A stretch of 64,000 nucleotides of DNA, from positions 62,001-126,000 of the forward strand of contig NZ_JAJKBJ010000009.1 in assembly GCF_023618015.1 (NCBI RefSeq). The letters run 5' to 3'. Under the pieces are notes generated by a model that was not told the origin of the DNA, made no database searches, and saw only the letters and a list, made by a program, of their open reading frames with translations. A program made the translations under genes and the position numbers. Below are positions 33,972 to 45,430 of this stretch, in pieces. Within the stretch, counting starts at the first letter, position 1. Each line of letters begins with the position of its first letter. Origin of the DNA: Legionella maioricensis. GTDB taxonomy: Bacteria; Pseudomonadota; Gammaproteobacteria; Legionellales; Legionellaceae.

Positions 33972-36758
33972 TTACCGTGTGAGCCATTCATTGATTGCAT
34001 TTTTAGTTTCTTCAATGACGACACATAACTGCTGGTAGAGCGGTTCAAGAAATTTGACATGTCCGGCTTTACGATATCGTTCGAGATATTGGCAGGCATG
34101 CACCAGCTTAGTCGTGCCACAATAAACCAGTCCCCCTTTCATGCGATGGGCGAGCTTTTCGATAGTCTCCCAATCATTTGAACGATGAGCATTTTCTAGT
34201 TCCATAATATCATTAGGGATTTCTTGTTCAACCATGGACTTTAAAATATTATTAAGCAAAACTGCATTATTCCCCATATTAGCAAGTGCGCTTTTAGCAT
34301 TTAATAATGGAAAAGCTTCCAGTTTAAAGAGTTCTTCTTCAGAATCTGGTAAATCTGCACCAAGCTTTTTTGAATTAGCTGTTTTAGCAGATTTAGTTTT
34401 TATTGATGAAAAGTTAATAGATGAAAGATAAGTCAATTTAATTTTTTCCAAAATTTCTGGATTCATTGGTTTGGTAAATGCCGCATTCATTCCAGATTGT
34501 AAACATTCTTTTTTTATTTTATTCTCTGCGTGAGCAGTTAGTCCAATAATAGGAATAGGTTTTTTATGCTGCTCTTTTTCAAATTCGCGTAATTGATGAG
34601 TGAAATCAATACCTGATATGCCAGGAAGCCCCAGATCCGTAATAATTAAATCAAATGATTCTGTTTTGGCTAAATTAAGAGCGCTTTCTCCATCAATAGC
34701 ACTGCTAAATCGGCAACCAGCTTGAGTTGCAATATTTTCAAGTGTCAGCAGAGCGATGTGATTGTCTTCAACAAGTAATAATCTGGGGGCATTGGCAGGT
34801 AATTCAGTTGCAGTAGGGATGGGATCAGTAGATGAAGAGGGTGGTTGAATCTCATCTAACATCTTATCATTGGATGGCACTTCATGGGGTAAGCCATCGC
34901 CTATTTTTAGTAACAAGTCAAAATAAAAGGTCGTTCCTGCTCCTGGTGTACTGGTTAACTTGATTTTTCCGCCTAATAAATTGGCATAAGATTGGGCGAT
35001 GTGAAGACCAAGACCATGCCCTGTATAGACCCCTTTATAGGATGGTGTCACCCGGAAAAATTTATCAAATACTTTATCTTGAAGATCATAGGGAATACCG
35101 ATGCCGGTATCAGTAACGCTAAAATGAAGCGAAACGTGTGTTTTGCTTTTTTTTAAGAGCTTTACGTCAATTTCAATTTGACCCACTTGAGTAAACTTAA
35201 TCGCATTACCCAGTAAATTTAATAAAATGCGATGAATTTTAGTATGATCGCTAACCAAACAAGGGGGGATGGTCTCATCCACATGAGTTTTTAAATTAAT
35301 TCCTTTTGTTAATGTGGATGGACGTTCTAGCTGTAGAATATCCAATATGACTTGATTCAAGTTAAAAGGTTCTTCATGTAAATCAGTCTCATTTACGTTT
35401 TCTGCTGAAACAGTATCTAATATCACGTTCAACATATTAAGAAGTTGAGCTCCACTTTCTCCAAGCCATTGGGCATATTGCTTTTGATTTGGATCCTCTA
35501 CTTTATCTTCAAGTAATTTAGACATGCCCACAACGCCGGTTAAAGGAGTTCGAATATCATGGCTCATATTGGCAATAAATTCAGTTTTTGCGTTGTTAGC
35601 AGACTCCAATGCGGCCTGGATTTCTTTAAGATCGGTAATCTCCATTGAATTACCGATAATCCCGTTTAACTTTCCGTTGGGATCACGTAGGGGCATTTTA
35701 TCTACGATAAAAAATCTCTTTTTTCCATTGGAAAGAGTTACTTCTTCTTCCATCCTGATGGATTGGCCTAAATCCATAACCCGTTTATCGTTTTCACATA
35801 ATTTTGAGGCTTGGCTTGGCCAGAGTTCGTAGTCAGATTTTCCAATGATATCGCTAGTAGATAATCCAGCTGTTTTAGCCATAAAATCATTACAACCAAG
35901 ATAGATACCTTCCTTATTTTTCCAGTAAATGCTTCCTGGAACAGCTGAAATAATATCTTGTAAATATTGGGAAATCGTTTTATTTTCTGTTTCGATTTTT
36001 TCTTTTTCTAGTGTAATTTTAATCAAGGCATTTTTGATTTCATTGATTGATAAGGCATTGTTGATAATTCCAATCAAATTCCCAGTATCATTAATCAATG
36101 GAGCTTTTAGAACGGTAAAATATTGTTTTATTCCAGATGGTAACGATATGGTCTCTTCAAAGCAGTGAGGGCGTCTTGATTCAACAACAATCTTATCATG
36201 CTCAATTAGGTTGCGAGCATTATCCCCCCATAAGTCATAGTCTGTTTTACCTACAAGCCTGTTTTTTGAATTAAAACCAAATGATTTTAAAAAGACATCG
36301 TTACACCCTAGATAAACGCCATCTATACCTTTCCAATAGATGTTTCCTGGAATGTAATTAGACCAAATATTTAAATATTCTTGTAGCGTATGATCGTCAG
36401 TAGGAATGCCTTTATTGTTAAATCCTTTTCCTATAACGATATATTCATCACTATTCATAAGTGAATTATTGATGTTTATTATATTCCATTCGATGTGATC
36501 TGAGCCGATATATATTTTTGATTTGTCTTTTAACGCCAAAGATAAGATATTTTCTTTGCCGGATTCTGTGCATAAGAACGAATAGCTTTTGTTTAAAATC
36601 TTAGATCGGGGCTGTTTAAAGTAAAGCTCTGCATTGGTATTAAATTCCAAGATTCTATTTTTTTTAGTCATAATGACAATATCAGAGCCCCGCTCAAGAA
36701 GAACTGATAATAATAAATTTTCAATACTGTTTTGTTCGTTACTCGAGCTTTTATTCAT
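33972..36758 (-). CDS. Hybrid sensor histidine kinase with PAS, receiver and Hpt domains
   Basis: This protein should be a cytosolic or peripheral phosphorelay kinase; no clear transmembrane helix is seen. Three PAS-type domains come first. The second and third are near-duplicates ([19 protein letters not shown] and [19 protein letters not shown]). The HisKA domain has the phospho-His in [15 protein letters not shown] and the ATPase boxes are [17 protein letters not shown] and GHGLGLHI. The receiver has LLLVEDN and Asp in [13 protein letters not shown], and the C-terminal Hpt has His in [13 protein letters not shown] prefer the ATG at 36758 (928 residues) with GGAA upstream; an ATG at 36776 is also possible. 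It starts just after the NRPS stop, so it is probably cotranscribed and may control or respond to that pathway. Confidence 0.85.
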   Translation of the reverse strand: MNKSSSNEQNSIENLLLSVLLERGSDIVIMTKKNRILEFNTNAELYFKQPRSKILNKSYSFLCTESGKENILSLALKDKSKIYIGSDHIEWNIININNSLMNSDEYIVIGKGFNNKGIPTDDHTLQEYLNIWSNYIPGNIYWKGIDGVYLGCNDVFLKSFGFNSKNRLVGKTDYDLWGDNARNLIEHDKIVVESRRPHCFEETISLPSGIKQYFTVLKAPLINDTGNLIGIINNALSINEIKNALIKITLEKEKIETENKTISQYLQDIISAVPGSIYWKNKEGIYLGCNDFMAKTAGLSTSDIIGKSDYELWPSQASKLCENDKRVMDLGQSIRMEEEVTLSNGKKRFFIVDKMPLRDPNGKLNGIIGNSMEITDLKEIQAALESANNAKTEFIANMSHDIRTPLTGVVGMSKLLEDKVEDPNQKQYAQWLGESGAQLLNMLNVILDTVSAENVNETDLHEEPFNLNQVILDILQLERPSTLTKGINLKTHVDETIPPCLVSDHTKIHRILLNLLGNAIKFTQVGQIEIDVKLLKKSKTHVSLHFSVTDTGIGIPYDLQDKVFDKFFRVTPSYKGVYTGHGLGLHIAQSYANLLGGKIKLTSTPGAGTTFYFDLLLKIGDGLPHEVPSNDKMLDEIQPPSSSTDPIPTATELPANAPRLLLVEDNHIALLTLENIATQAGCRFSSAIDGESALNLAKTESFDLIITDLGLPGISGIDFTHQLREFEKEQHKKPIPIIGLTAHAENKIKKECLQSGMNAAFTKPMNPEILEKIKLTYLSSINFSSIKTKSAKTANSKKLGADLPDSEEELFKLEAFPLLNAKSALANMGNNAVLLNNILKSMVEQEIPNDIMELENAHRSNDWETIEKLAHRMKGGLVYCGTTKLVHACQYLERYRKAGHVKFLEPLYQQLCVVIEETKNAINEWLTR

Positions 36759-36780
36759 GTATATTCCGTGAGTCATATAA

Positions 36781-39700
36781 TTATTTTTTCAAAAAATACA
36801 AAAATTTAGATAATGTATCTTGATTAATTATGGGGTAAGACTCATTAAAAATATTAAGAGCAACTCGTACGTTTTCATCGTATGAAAATTTACTTTGATT
36901 AAAACTTCCTTCCATATTACTTCCTAATCCTCTATATAAAGGTAATAGGTTAAAAAGACTATTGTCTCGTCCTATTTCTTGTAATGAGTGATGCCAGTCT
37001 TCTTTATCAATTAATTTTATATTGTGTCCAGAAGAGTTTAAGAATTTGATTATGTTAACCCAACTCACTCGATTTGTATTAGAAAAATTGAATACTTTGT
37101 TATTAAAATCGCTTATGGAAGATATTTTCACAATCATTCTGCTTAAGAAGTCAACAGGGAGAATGTTGAACTCAATATCCCAATTTGGCGCACAATTCAT
37201 TTGAACGCATCCTTCAATGAGCGACAAAAAGTGATTGTTATTAATGGAAATATTCCCTTCTAGGGTACTACCTAATATCCAACCCGGGCGATAAATATTA
37301 ACGGAATATCCTCTATGAGTTGCCGCAGATAACAATTTTTCTGAAACCCATTTAGTCTGGTTATAGCCATTACCTGGAGGATCCTGTGCTTCAAAGGGAA
37401 TAAAGTTCTCAATAATATAACCTGTTGGATCGGTAAATTGACTTAAAGCTGAAAGTGTAGATATATAATGAATTTTTTTATTTTTGAACTGGCCTGCAAG
37501 CTTTAATAATTCTACAGTACTTTCCACATTCGTTGATTTCAGCATTTCATATGTGTATAAATGATGAACAAATGCTCCATTGTGATAAATTTCATCCAGC
37601 TCTTTTGCCAATGAAATAAATACATCTTCTTTAAGACCCAGTTGAGGAGCGGACAAATCTCCTGCTAATGGAATAATGCGTTCATCTACAGAAAAATCAA
37701 AACCATATCGTTCAATAGTCTTATCAATCAGTCCTTTTGCATCTAAATCTGATTTTGCTCTAATAAGGCAATATATTTGTAAGTTTTTATTAAGGTAGAG
37801 TTCCTTCAATAAGTGAGAACCCAGAAATCCGGTAGCCCCGGTTAGTAATACACTTGTAGATATTCTGTTGATGGACCTATTATTAAGTGGCTTAATTTCT
37901 TTGATAAGAATAGTATCATTTAAGAATCTATTATTATAATCCTCATCAATAACATCGTTAAATTTTTTAGAAACCAGCTCGGCAATCGCTTCAATAGTTG
38001 GATTTTTAAGAATCACTGAAAAATGCATTTCAAAATTAAAATGATCGCGCAGCATGATGATCAGTTGACTAAGCAATAGTGAGTTTCCACCAATAGTGAA
38101 AAAATCATTATGGATACCAACTTTCTCTACCCCAAGTAAGTCAGCCCATAGTTGACATAACTTTTTCTCTATTGCCGTTCTGGGAGGAACATAATCATGG
38201 GCATGAATATTGCATTTTAAATCGGGAACTGGTAAAGATTTGCGGTCAATTTTACCATTAATTGTCAGTGGTAAAGAGTTCATCTTAACAAAAAAATTAG
38301 GGATCATATAATGAGGCAAGTGTTCACGCAGAGACTCCCTTAACTCGTGCAGATCTATTTTCTTTTCCGATACGAAGTAAGCTACAATAAATTTTTCTAA
38401 TTTATCATTATGTTGTAGAGAAACAACACACTGAGTGATATCTGCATGGTGCAGAATTTGTGCTTCAATTGCTTCTGGTTCAATTCTAAGCCCACGAATT
38501 TTTATCTGATTGTCTACGCGCCCAATATACTCAATAGTCCCTTCCGGTAACCAGCGCACTAAATCTCTTGTTCTATATAACTTATCTTCTTCATTGTCGG
38601 AAAACGGATTTGCAATAAAGTATTGATGCGTTAATTTGGGTTGATTTAGATAACCAACAGCTAAAGCATCGCCGCCTATATAGAGTTCACCTATAACTCC
38701 TTCTGGAACAAGGTTCAGATTATCATCCAAAATATAGGTTTGAGTATTGGCAATGGGCCTTCCTATATTGATATCATCCGTTTGATCAACAATCCCCATT
38801 GTGGCGCATACGGTGGTTTCTGTTGGACCGTACGCATTGATTAAGCATACTTGATTGACCCATAAATCAGCTAATTCTCTTGAGCATGACTCACCCGCGG
38901 TCACTATGGTTTCTAATTTATTTATTTTAGAGACTGAAATTGTTTGAAGAATAGATGGAGGTAGAGTGGCAAGAGTAATATTAAATGCATTAATTGTCTC
39001 GGCAAGACTTTCTCCAAGTAATACTGTTTTTTCAGAAGGAATGCATAATTTCCCGCCGACTATCAACGTGGAAAATACCTCCCAAATAGATGCATCAAAT
39101 CCAATTGATGCGAACTGTAATACATTACTTTTAGAATTAATATTTAGTTTTCTAATTTGTTCATGAATTAAATTGATTACGCTGTAATGTTTAATTATCA
39201 CGCCTTTAGGAACGCCCGTAGTTCCCGATGTGTATAATATGTATGCAATATCGGCGGAAGAAAAATTAGGGATTAGGTTGCCTGTCACACGCTGAGGTAA
39301 TTTTTTCATTAACTGGCGAACATTAGTTAATTGGGCATGAGCAAGAGATGACTCTTTAAATTTATCGATAAGGCTTTTATTACTTAATACAATTTTCGCT
39401 TTTGAATCGCTAATAATGAGTTCTAGACGTTTTATTGGGGTATTACTCACGACCGGTACATATATCGCACCATATTTAATAATGGCTAACATAGAAATTA
39501 TCCATTCTAGGCTTCGTGGCATAAATACGATGATCGCTTCTTGGTGTTTCACCTTAATTTCAGAAAAATAATCAACCAGACTGTTCACTTTATCGTTTAA
39601 TTCACTGTATGTTAAACAGGAATGCTCGAATTGAATTGCGACTTCATCGGCATATTGATAAGAGGACTCATCCAACAGTAAGCCAATATTTTTTTCTTTG

Positions 39701-41439
39701 GGATAAGTTATTTTTGTATTGTTCCAGTCCACTAGTAACTTCTGTCTTTCCTGGGGGGGCAGCAGAGGTAAGGCCTTTATCGGGCTATTTCTATCTTTGG
39801 TAATAGCATTCATTAGTACAGCAAAATGTTGGGCGCTATTAGCAATGAAGTTCAAGAGATTATTATTGGAGTGGGATGAAAATTTTTTTACATACCATTC
39901 CAATCGTTGGTTTGACAATGATATTTTTAAGATGCAAATAGAATCAGAAATTAACTCGTCGGCTTTGGTGTTTGTATTTTCTTCAATGATAATAGAGATT
40001 GGAATAAAGGGCGAAAGGCCAGCAAGAGATTGATATCTATAGAAAATATCTTTTAAAAACGTATTCTTACTTTTAATTATTTCAAGTTGTTTGCAAACCA
40101 GCGTAAATGCTTGAGCGAAACTAAAATCATCTTCAAATTGAACAAAAAATGGCACTTCAGCCGAAAAAAAATGTCCAAATTTATTCAAATGATTCATGTT
40201 TGAGTAGCTTAAAGCCACCCCTAAATTTTTTTTGTTACCAAGGCGATAAAGATATATTAACCATAAGGTCAGTAATGTTTTCTCAAAATCATCTGTCCCG
40301 ATTCCTGATTCGTCATTATTAATAGAATAGGTACTAACTAATTCGTAAGTGCCGGCCTCATGAGACGTGAATTGATTAATAAAAGGCACTTCTGCAGGTT
40401 CAAAACTTGTCAGCTTGTTTATCCAAAATTGCTCATTTTTGCTCACATCCTCACTTATTGATTTGAATTGATCGAAGTCCGAAGGATTCATAAATTGAAG
40501 GGAGCTTCCTGCTTTAATATGATGAGTATTAATTAACTCTTCAAAAGAGCACTCAACTCCATACAATGTATTGATTTTTAATAAAATAATATCTTTTGTT
40601 GTAGTGGCTACTCGCCAAAACGATGGATTAATTTCATTAATCGTGCCAGGAGCGTTTTTTGAGGTTTCAGTGCATATTTTTAGTTCAGAAACAATATAAT
40701 TGGAATCATGTAATTTAATCTTTAGGACCCCAAGTGAATTGTCGTAGACTCCCATATACAGGGCGCGAAATTGCCGCTCAATATCCTCAGCAGGTCTATT
40801 CCAGTCAATTAAGCCGTTGCCTATAGTTTTGGAATTTAAACCATAATAAGAACGTTGGCTGGTATCTTGTTTGGATCTTTTTAAGGTATCGTTATTGATA
40901 TCTGTAATTAACTTGTTAAATAAGGTTAAAGCATGTTGGTAGCATTTATGATTTAAGGTGAGCGCGGTTTCATGTTCATCAATTTCAAAGACTGTTTGTT
41001 TTAATATATCACCACCATCGATTACTTCGCTAATAACATGCCAGGTCACTCCATGGCTCTTTTCGCCATTTAGTATGGCCCAACTTGTAGCATTAACTCC
41101 TGCATATTTAGGCAATGGGCTGTGGTGATAGTTTATTGCTAATTTTTTTGCTTTATCTATTAACTTATTCGGAATAATCTTACTGTTTACAATACTAAAT
41201 AAATAGTCAATTTCTTCTTCGTTTAAAATGGACTCTGCCTCGTCCATAGATTTAAATGCAGGAATATTATTCTCAACAGCCCATTCTCTGACTTTTGAAA
41301 AAGGAGAAGTTATTCCAATAATTGTATATTGATTGTGAATCAATATCTCAGCGCATTTTATGAGTAAATAATCTTCACCAATAAGAAAACAACTCGTTTT
41401 TTTATTTTTTTGTAATTTGGGGGAGGATCCTGGTTTCAT
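36781..41439 (-). CDS. NRPS: formyltransferase / condensation-like / adenylation / carrier / thioester reductase
   Basis: This 1552-residue megasynthase starts at an ATG at 41439; a TTG lies 39 bp upstream. A formyltransferase domain (~15-300) keeps the catalytic Asn103, His105 and Asp141 in INYHHSPLPKYAG and EVIDGGDIL. Residues ~325-550 look like a degenerate condensation domain without HHxxxDG. The adenylation domain (~555-1065) has YILYTSGTTGVPKGV, NAYGPTETT, YRTRDLVRW and the Lys in NGKIDRKSLP. The carrier Ser is Ser1120 (IGGNSLLL). The C-terminal Lys2-type reductase (~1195-1552) has LLTGATGFLGSHLL and YNQTKWVSEKLL. Reading the pocket against GrsA gives D-A-W-T-V-A-A-V-C-K, close to phenylalanine codes. 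The predicted route is to load Phe, N-formylate it on the carrier and release it as an aldehyde or alcohol. Product and role are inference. Confidence 0.88.
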   Translation of the reverse strand: MKPGSSPKLQKNKKTSCFLIGEDYLLIKCAEILIHNQYTIIGITSPFSKVREWAVENNIPAFKSMDEAESILNEEEIDYLFSIVNSKIIPNKLIDKAKKLAINYHHSPLPKYAGVNATSWAILNGEKSHGVTWHVISEVIDGGDILKQTVFEIDEHETALTLNHKCYQHALTLFNKLITDINNDTLKRSKQDTSQRSYYGLNSKTIGNGLIDWNRPAEDIERQFRALYMGVYDNSLGVLKIKLHDSNYIVSELKICTETSKNAPGTINEINPSFWRVATTTKDIILLKINTLYGVECSFEELINTHHIKAGSSLQFMNPSDFDQFKSISEDVSKNEQFWINKLTSFEPAEVPFINQFTSHEAGTYELVSTYSINNDESGIGTDDFEKTLLTLWLIYLYRLGNKKNLGVALSYSNMNHLNKFGHFFSAEVPFFVQFEDDFSFAQAFTLVCKQLEIIKSKNTFLKDIFYRYQSLAGLSPFIPISIIIEENTNTKADELISDSICILKISLSNQRLEWYVKKFSSHSNNNLLNFIANSAQHFAVLMNAITKDRNSPIKALPLLPPQERQKLLVDWNNTKITYPKEKNIGLLLDESSYQYADEVAIQFEHSCLTYSELNDKVNSLVDYFSEIKVKHQEAIIVFMPRSLEWIISMLAIIKYGAIYVPVVSNTPIKRLELIISDSKAKIVLSNKSLIDKFKESSLAHAQLTNVRQLMKKLPQRVTGNLIPNFSSADIAYILYTSGTTGVPKGVIIKHYSVINLIHEQIRKLNINSKSNVLQFASIGFDASIWEVFSTLIVGGKLCIPSEKTVLLGESLAETINAFNITLATLPPSILQTISVSKINKLETIVTAGESCSRELADLWVNQVCLINAYGPTETTVCATMGIVDQTDDINIGRPIANTQTYILDDNLNLVPEGVIGELYIGGDALAVGYLNQPKLTHQYFIANPFSDNEEDKLYRTRDLVRWLPEGTIEYIGRVDNQIKIRGLRIEPEAIEAQILHHADITQCVVSLQHNDKLEKFIVAYFVSEKKIDLHELRESLREHLPHYMIPNFFVKMNSLPLTINGKIDRKSLPVPDLKCNIHAHDYVPPRTAIEKKLCQLWADLLGVEKVGIHNDFFTIGGNSLLLSQLIIMLRDHFNFEMHFSVILKNPTIEAIAELVSKKFNDVIDEDYNNRFLNDTILIKEIKPLNNRSINRISTSVLLTGATGFLGSHLLKELYLNKNLQIYCLIRAKSDLDAKGLIDKTIERYGFDFSVDERIIPLAGDLSAPQLGLKEDVFISLAKELDEIYHNGAFVHHLYTYEMLKSTNVESTVELLKLAGQFKNKKIHYISTLSALSQFTDPTGYIIENFIPFEAQDPPGNGYNQTKWVSEKLLSAATHRGYSVNIYRPGWILGSTLEGNISINNNHFLSLIEGCVQMNCAPNWDIEFNILPVDFLSRMIVKISSISDFNNKVFNFSNTNRVSWVNIIKFLNSSGHNIKLIDKEDWHHSLQEIGRDNSLFNLLPLYRGLGSNMEGSFNQSKFSYDENVRVALNIFNESYPIINQDTLSKFLYFLKK

Positions 41440-41864
41440 AATTATTCCGGTTTTTTTCTGCACCGTCCTTATAAACAATAGTAACGGGAGTTCAATTTAG
41501 TCAAATTACGCATCCTGCCGCATAAATTAATGAATGCACTTTTTTATATTTATTTCTCTACATTATACAGCATTTATATTTTTTTTGTTCTTAATGGCGT
41601 ATTTGTTTGCACAAATTCAAAGTCACTCTATTTAGTACCTATTCTAAAATAAAAAATGACCTTTATTTAATCAAAAAGCCACCTTTATCTATGCTTAAAA
41701 TCAACTAGTCATGACAAAAGTGAGGCTTATGTGATATTCTTTAACAATTTGCATCTCATTGATTACAATGTTGATTTTTTTTCCATTATATGCATTTGAA
41801 TGCAGATAGCAAAGTAAAAATGAGTTAAATTTGTATAATGTGATAGTTTTATGAGAATATTTCA
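41440..41864. other. Divergent AT-rich intergenic region (425 bp)
   Basis: This lies between the NRPS gene and rlmD. A TATAAT at 41834-41839 is a plausible -10 for rlmD, 25 bp before its ATG. I see no gene. The stretch around 41520-41760 is very AT-rich and could carry regulation of the NRPS operon. Confidence 0.4.
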
Positions 41865-43199
41865 ATGAAAAGAGTTAAATCAAGGCCAGATCCTGCTCCT
41901 CAAAAGTGCCAAATTGTTAATTTAAGTCATGATGGGAAAGGGGTGGCACGCATCAACGGAAAAGCAACCTTTATCCAGGGAGCCTTGCCTGAGGAAACCG
42001 TTGAATTTCAATATACTCGTGTAAAAAAAGATTTTGATGAGGGGCGATTATTATCCGTTATTGAGCCTTCTTCATTGCGGGTGGAGCCACGATGTCCTCA
42101 TTATCAGATGTGTGGAGGGTGCTCCCTGCAACATATGAGTGAAGACAAACAAATTCATTTTAAGCAAGATCAGCTTTTAGATTTGTTATCTCGCTTTGGT
42201 CATACTGAACCCCAGGAAGTTTTACCTCCGTTAACCAGTACTTATTGGCATTACAGAAACAAAGCACGTTTAAGCGTTCGCTTTGTAGAAAAAAAACAAA
42301 CCGCCATGGTTGGATTTCGAGAGCGAAATAATCCTCGATATATTACCGAAATTACTCAATGTCCCGTTTTGAATGCCAAACTTGACGCAGATATAATCCC
42401 TTTAAGGCATTTAATAGATGCAATGGAAGATAAGCATTGTATTGCCCAGATAGAAGTTGCCGCTGGCGATAATGAAATAGGACTTATTTTTCGTAATTTA
42501 ACGCCATTAACTGCCAATGATGAATTGAAAATTCAACAATTTGCTGAGCAATATCAATATAAAATATTTCTTCAGCCAAGTGGTCCCGATAGTGTTTATT
42601 GTTTTTATCCACCTAACTCAGGTGAGTATTTAACTTATAATTTACCTGATTATAAAATTACCTTTCAATTTCACCCAACTGACTTTACTCAGGTGAATGC
42701 GGAGCTGAATCGTTCTATGGTAAAACTGGCTTTACAGCTTATGGACTTAAAAAGTTCAGATATAGTGCTAGACTTATTTTGTGGGTTAGGTAATTTTTCA
42801 CTTCCCATGGCTCAATTTTGCTCTAAAGTTGTTGGTGTTGAAGGCAGTAAAACCATGGTTGAAAGAGCTTACATGAATGCAAAAGCGAATCATCTGGAGA
42901 ATGTAGATTTTTATGCTTCTAATTTAGACGACATCACGGAAGTTAATAATCTGGTCCAACAATCTTTTAATAAAGTATTAATTGACCCTCCCCGATCGGG
43001 TGCTCTGGAAATTGTAAAGCAGATTGATTCACTTAATCCCGAACGGATTGTATATGTATCTTGTAATCCAGTAACATTAGCCAGAGATACAGATATATTA
43101 GTAAATCAAAAAGGTTATGTTTTGGTAAAGGCTGGGGTTATGGATATGTTTCCCCATACAGCGCATGTTGAATCTATAGCCTTGTTTGAAAAAGGATAA
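41865..43199 (+). CDS. rlmD: 23S rRNA (uracil-1939-C5) methyltransferase RlmD
   Basis: This 444-residue SAM-dependent RNA methyltransferase has an N-terminal TRAM domain ([30 protein letters not shown]...), an iron-sulfur cluster motif in [15 protein letters not shown] with a fourth Cys in ITQCPVLN, and a catalytic domain. The latter has [24 protein letters not shown] and the nucleophile Cys in [13 protein letters not shown]. The length matches E. coli RlmD (433). It is five bases upstream of relA, the conserved gammaproteobacterial rlmD-relA order. Confidence 0.95.
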   Translation: MKRVKSRPDPAPQKCQIVNLSHDGKGVARINGKATFIQGALPEETVEFQYTRVKKDFDEGRLLSVIEPSSLRVEPRCPHYQMCGGCSLQHMSEDKQIHFKQDQLLDLLSRFGHTEPQEVLPPLTSTYWHYRNKARLSVRFVEKKQTAMVGFRERNNPRYITEITQCPVLNAKLDADIIPLRHLIDAMEDKHCIAQIEVAAGDNEIGLIFRNLTPLTANDELKIQQFAEQYQYKIFLQPSGPDSVYCFYPPNSGEYLTYNLPDYKITFQFHPTDFTQVNAELNRSMVKLALQLMDLKSSDIVLDLFCGLGNFSLPMAQFCSKVVGVEGSKTMVERAYMNAKANHLENVDFYASNLDDITEVNNLVQQSFNKVLIDPPRSGALEIVKQIDSLNPERIVYVSCNPVTLARDTDILVNQKGYVLVKAGVMDMFPHTAHVESIALFEKG

Positions 43200-43204
43200 A
43201 ACTC

Positions 43205-45412
43205 ATGGTTAGAGTAAAAGATACCACTCCATTGTCTTCTGATGGCAGTATTGATCTAGAGATGTGGCTACACCAGCTTGGCTCAAAAGGATACTTAGAA
43301 AATCTTGAGCTTATTCGTAATGCCTGCACCTTAAGTCAATTAGCGGGACAAGAGCATGCAACAGAAACGGGACAAACTTGTTTACAACAAGGTCTGTCTA
43401 TGGCTGACTTGCTCGCTGATCTCGAAGTGGATCAAGAAACTATAGCCGCCTCAATCATCTTTGAAAATGTTCATTATGCCGGTCTATCTATTGACGATGT
43501 AGAAGAGCAGCTGGGACACAATATCGCCAAATTGGTCAAAGGCATAGAAAAAATGAGTGCCATGAACAATTTTCAGGTATTAAATAAATACCCCCAAAAT
43601 AAACATCAAATTGATAATATTCGCAAAATGCTCTTGGCCATGGTTGATGATGTTCGTGTGGTATTAATTAAATTAGCAGAGCGTTTGTGTATTTTAAGAA
43701 CAGCAGGTCATTTACCTGAAACGATACGGAAACAGCTGGCTACAGAAGCCATGGAAATTTATGCCCCGTTGGCTAACAGGTTAGGAATTGGTGCTATTAA
43801 GTGGGAAATGGAGGATCTGGCTTTTCGTTACTTACATCCAGATGAGTACAAAGCCATAGCCAAGGGGCTTAAAGCTAAACGATTGGATAGAGATAATTTT
43901 GTTAATAAGATTGTCGATCAACTGAATAATCAAATTAAGACCATCGGTGCCCACCATTTTGCTGTTTATGGCCGATCAAAACATATTCATAGCATTGCTA
44001 AAAAAATGCAGCGTAAAAATGTATCGCTTGATGAAATCTATGATGCAACTGCGGTGCGGGTATTGGTAGATACTGAAATTCAATGCTATGAAGTATTGGG
44101 AATGGTTCATACTTTATGGAAGCAAATCCCCGCAGAGTTTGATGATTACATCTTTAATCCAAAACCCAATGGATATCAATCATTGCATACGGCTGTAGAA
44201 GGGCCGGAAGGACGTGTGTTTGAAGTACAAATCAGAACGTTCCACATGCATGATTTGGCTGAAATGGGCGTTGCCGCGCACTGGAAATATAAAGAAGGCT
44301 CGGCCCAACAAAAAGAAAGTCATGAACGTAAAATTGAATGGTTGCGTGACGTATTGGCTTGGCATCAGGAAATGGCTGCTAACAAGGGCGTTGCCGAGAG
44401 TATCGCTACAGAGTTTCTTGAAGATAGAGTTTATGTCTTTACTCCAGATGGAGATGTGCTCGATATGCAACAAGGGGTGACTCCTCTGGATTTTGCTTAT
44501 CATGTTCATAGTGATTTAGGGCATCGATGTCGTGGGGCTAAAATAAATGGAACCATTGTCCCCCTAACTTATCAGTTAAAAACGGGCGACAAAGTCGAGG
44601 TGCTGACAGGTAAAGAAATTAAACCCTCTCGCGATTGGATTAATCCCCATTTGAATTATTTAAAAACAGCCAGGGCCAAAGCTAAAGTATTGCATTGGTT
44701 TAAGATGCAGGATTACGACAAAAATGTTCAAGATGGTCGTGAGTTACTAGAAAAAGAATTAAAATCTTTGGGAATAAAATCAGATAAATTAAATGATGTT
44801 GCTATCTTGTTGCATTTCAAAAAAACAGATGATCTGTACGCAAGTTTAGGGCGCGGTGATATTAAAATGGGGCAGGTGGTTAATCGTCTTGCTCCCCCGG
44901 AAACCTCCGAGCAGAATATTCTGAAATTTGTTAAACCTCAGCAAAAACAACCTGAAGTCACCGGTAGCGATTTAAAAATTGAAGGAGTGGGTAATTTACT
45001 TACTTTTATGGCCAGATGCTGTCAACCTGTACCAGGAGACGAGGTAATTGGCTATATTACGATTGGGCGCGGGGTTTCAGTGCATAGACAAGATTGTCCC
45101 AATATTCTTCATGCCAGCGAAAAGCAGAAACAACGGTTTTTACAAGTAAACTGGGGTAGTTCTACACGGGAAAATTATGTGGTTGACGTCTTGATTAAGG
45201 CTTTTGATCGAGCGGAATTATTAAAAGATGTTACTTCCTTGCTGTCTAACGAAAAAGCACATGTTTACGCGTTACAGACTAATAGTAACAAGCATGAAAA
45301 TATGACATACATCAATTTAACCGTTGAAATAGATGGATTAAATAGTTTATCTCGGTTACTGGCAAAGTTAGAGCAAATACCCAATGTATTAGAGGCTAGA
45401 AGGCAGCTTTAA
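43205..45412 (+). CDS. relA: (p)ppGpp synthetase RelA
   Basis: This 735-residue stringent-response synthetase has the usual domains: a pseudo-hydrolase domain in which the metal-binding HD motif is replaced (ASIIFENVHYAGL), a synthetase domain with YGRSKHIHSIAKKM and EFDDYIFNPKPNGYQSLHTAV, TGS (VYVFTPDGDVLDMQQGVTPLDFAYHVH), a zinc-finger region with MARCCQPVPGDEVIGYIT, and C-terminal ACT. EFDD (the EXDD type) and the lost HD motif indicate a synthetase-only RelA rather than bifunctional SpoT. In Legionella, RelA is known to drive the switch to the transmissive phase. Confidence 0.95.
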   Translation: MVRVKDTTPLSSDGSIDLEMWLHQLGSKGYLENLELIRNACTLSQLAGQEHATETGQTCLQQGLSMADLLADLEVDQETIAASIIFENVHYAGLSIDDVEEQLGHNIAKLVKGIEKMSAMNNFQVLNKYPQNKHQIDNIRKMLLAMVDDVRVVLIKLAERLCILRTAGHLPETIRKQLATEAMEIYAPLANRLGIGAIKWEMEDLAFRYLHPDEYKAIAKGLKAKRLDRDNFVNKIVDQLNNQIKTIGAHHFAVYGRSKHIHSIAKKMQRKNVSLDEIYDATAVRVLVDTEIQCYEVLGMVHTLWKQIPAEFDDYIFNPKPNGYQSLHTAVEGPEGRVFEVQIRTFHMHDLAEMGVAAHWKYKEGSAQQKESHERKIEWLRDVLAWHQEMAANKGVAESIATEFLEDRVYVFTPDGDVLDMQQGVTPLDFAYHVHSDLGHRCRGAKINGTIVPLTYQLKTGDKVEVLTGKEIKPSRDWINPHLNYLKTARAKAKVLHWFKMQDYDKNVQDGRELLEKELKSLGIKSDKLNDVAILLHFKKTDDLYASLGRGDIKMGQVVNRLAPPETSEQNILKFVKPQQKQPEVTGSDLKIEGVGNLLTFMARCCQPVPGDEVIGYITIGRGVSVHRQDCPNILHASEKQKQRFLQVNWGSSTRENYVVDVLIKAFDRAELLKDVTSLLSNEKAHVYALQTNSNKHENMTYINLTVEIDGLNSLSRLLAKLEQIPNVLEARRQL

Positions 45413-45430
45413 AGAGCCAGCTCTTTCCAC

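Noticed and set aside
44180..44509. 109-codon minus-strand frame inside relA
   Set aside because: It is antisense to a strongly conserved gene and has no coding features of its own.
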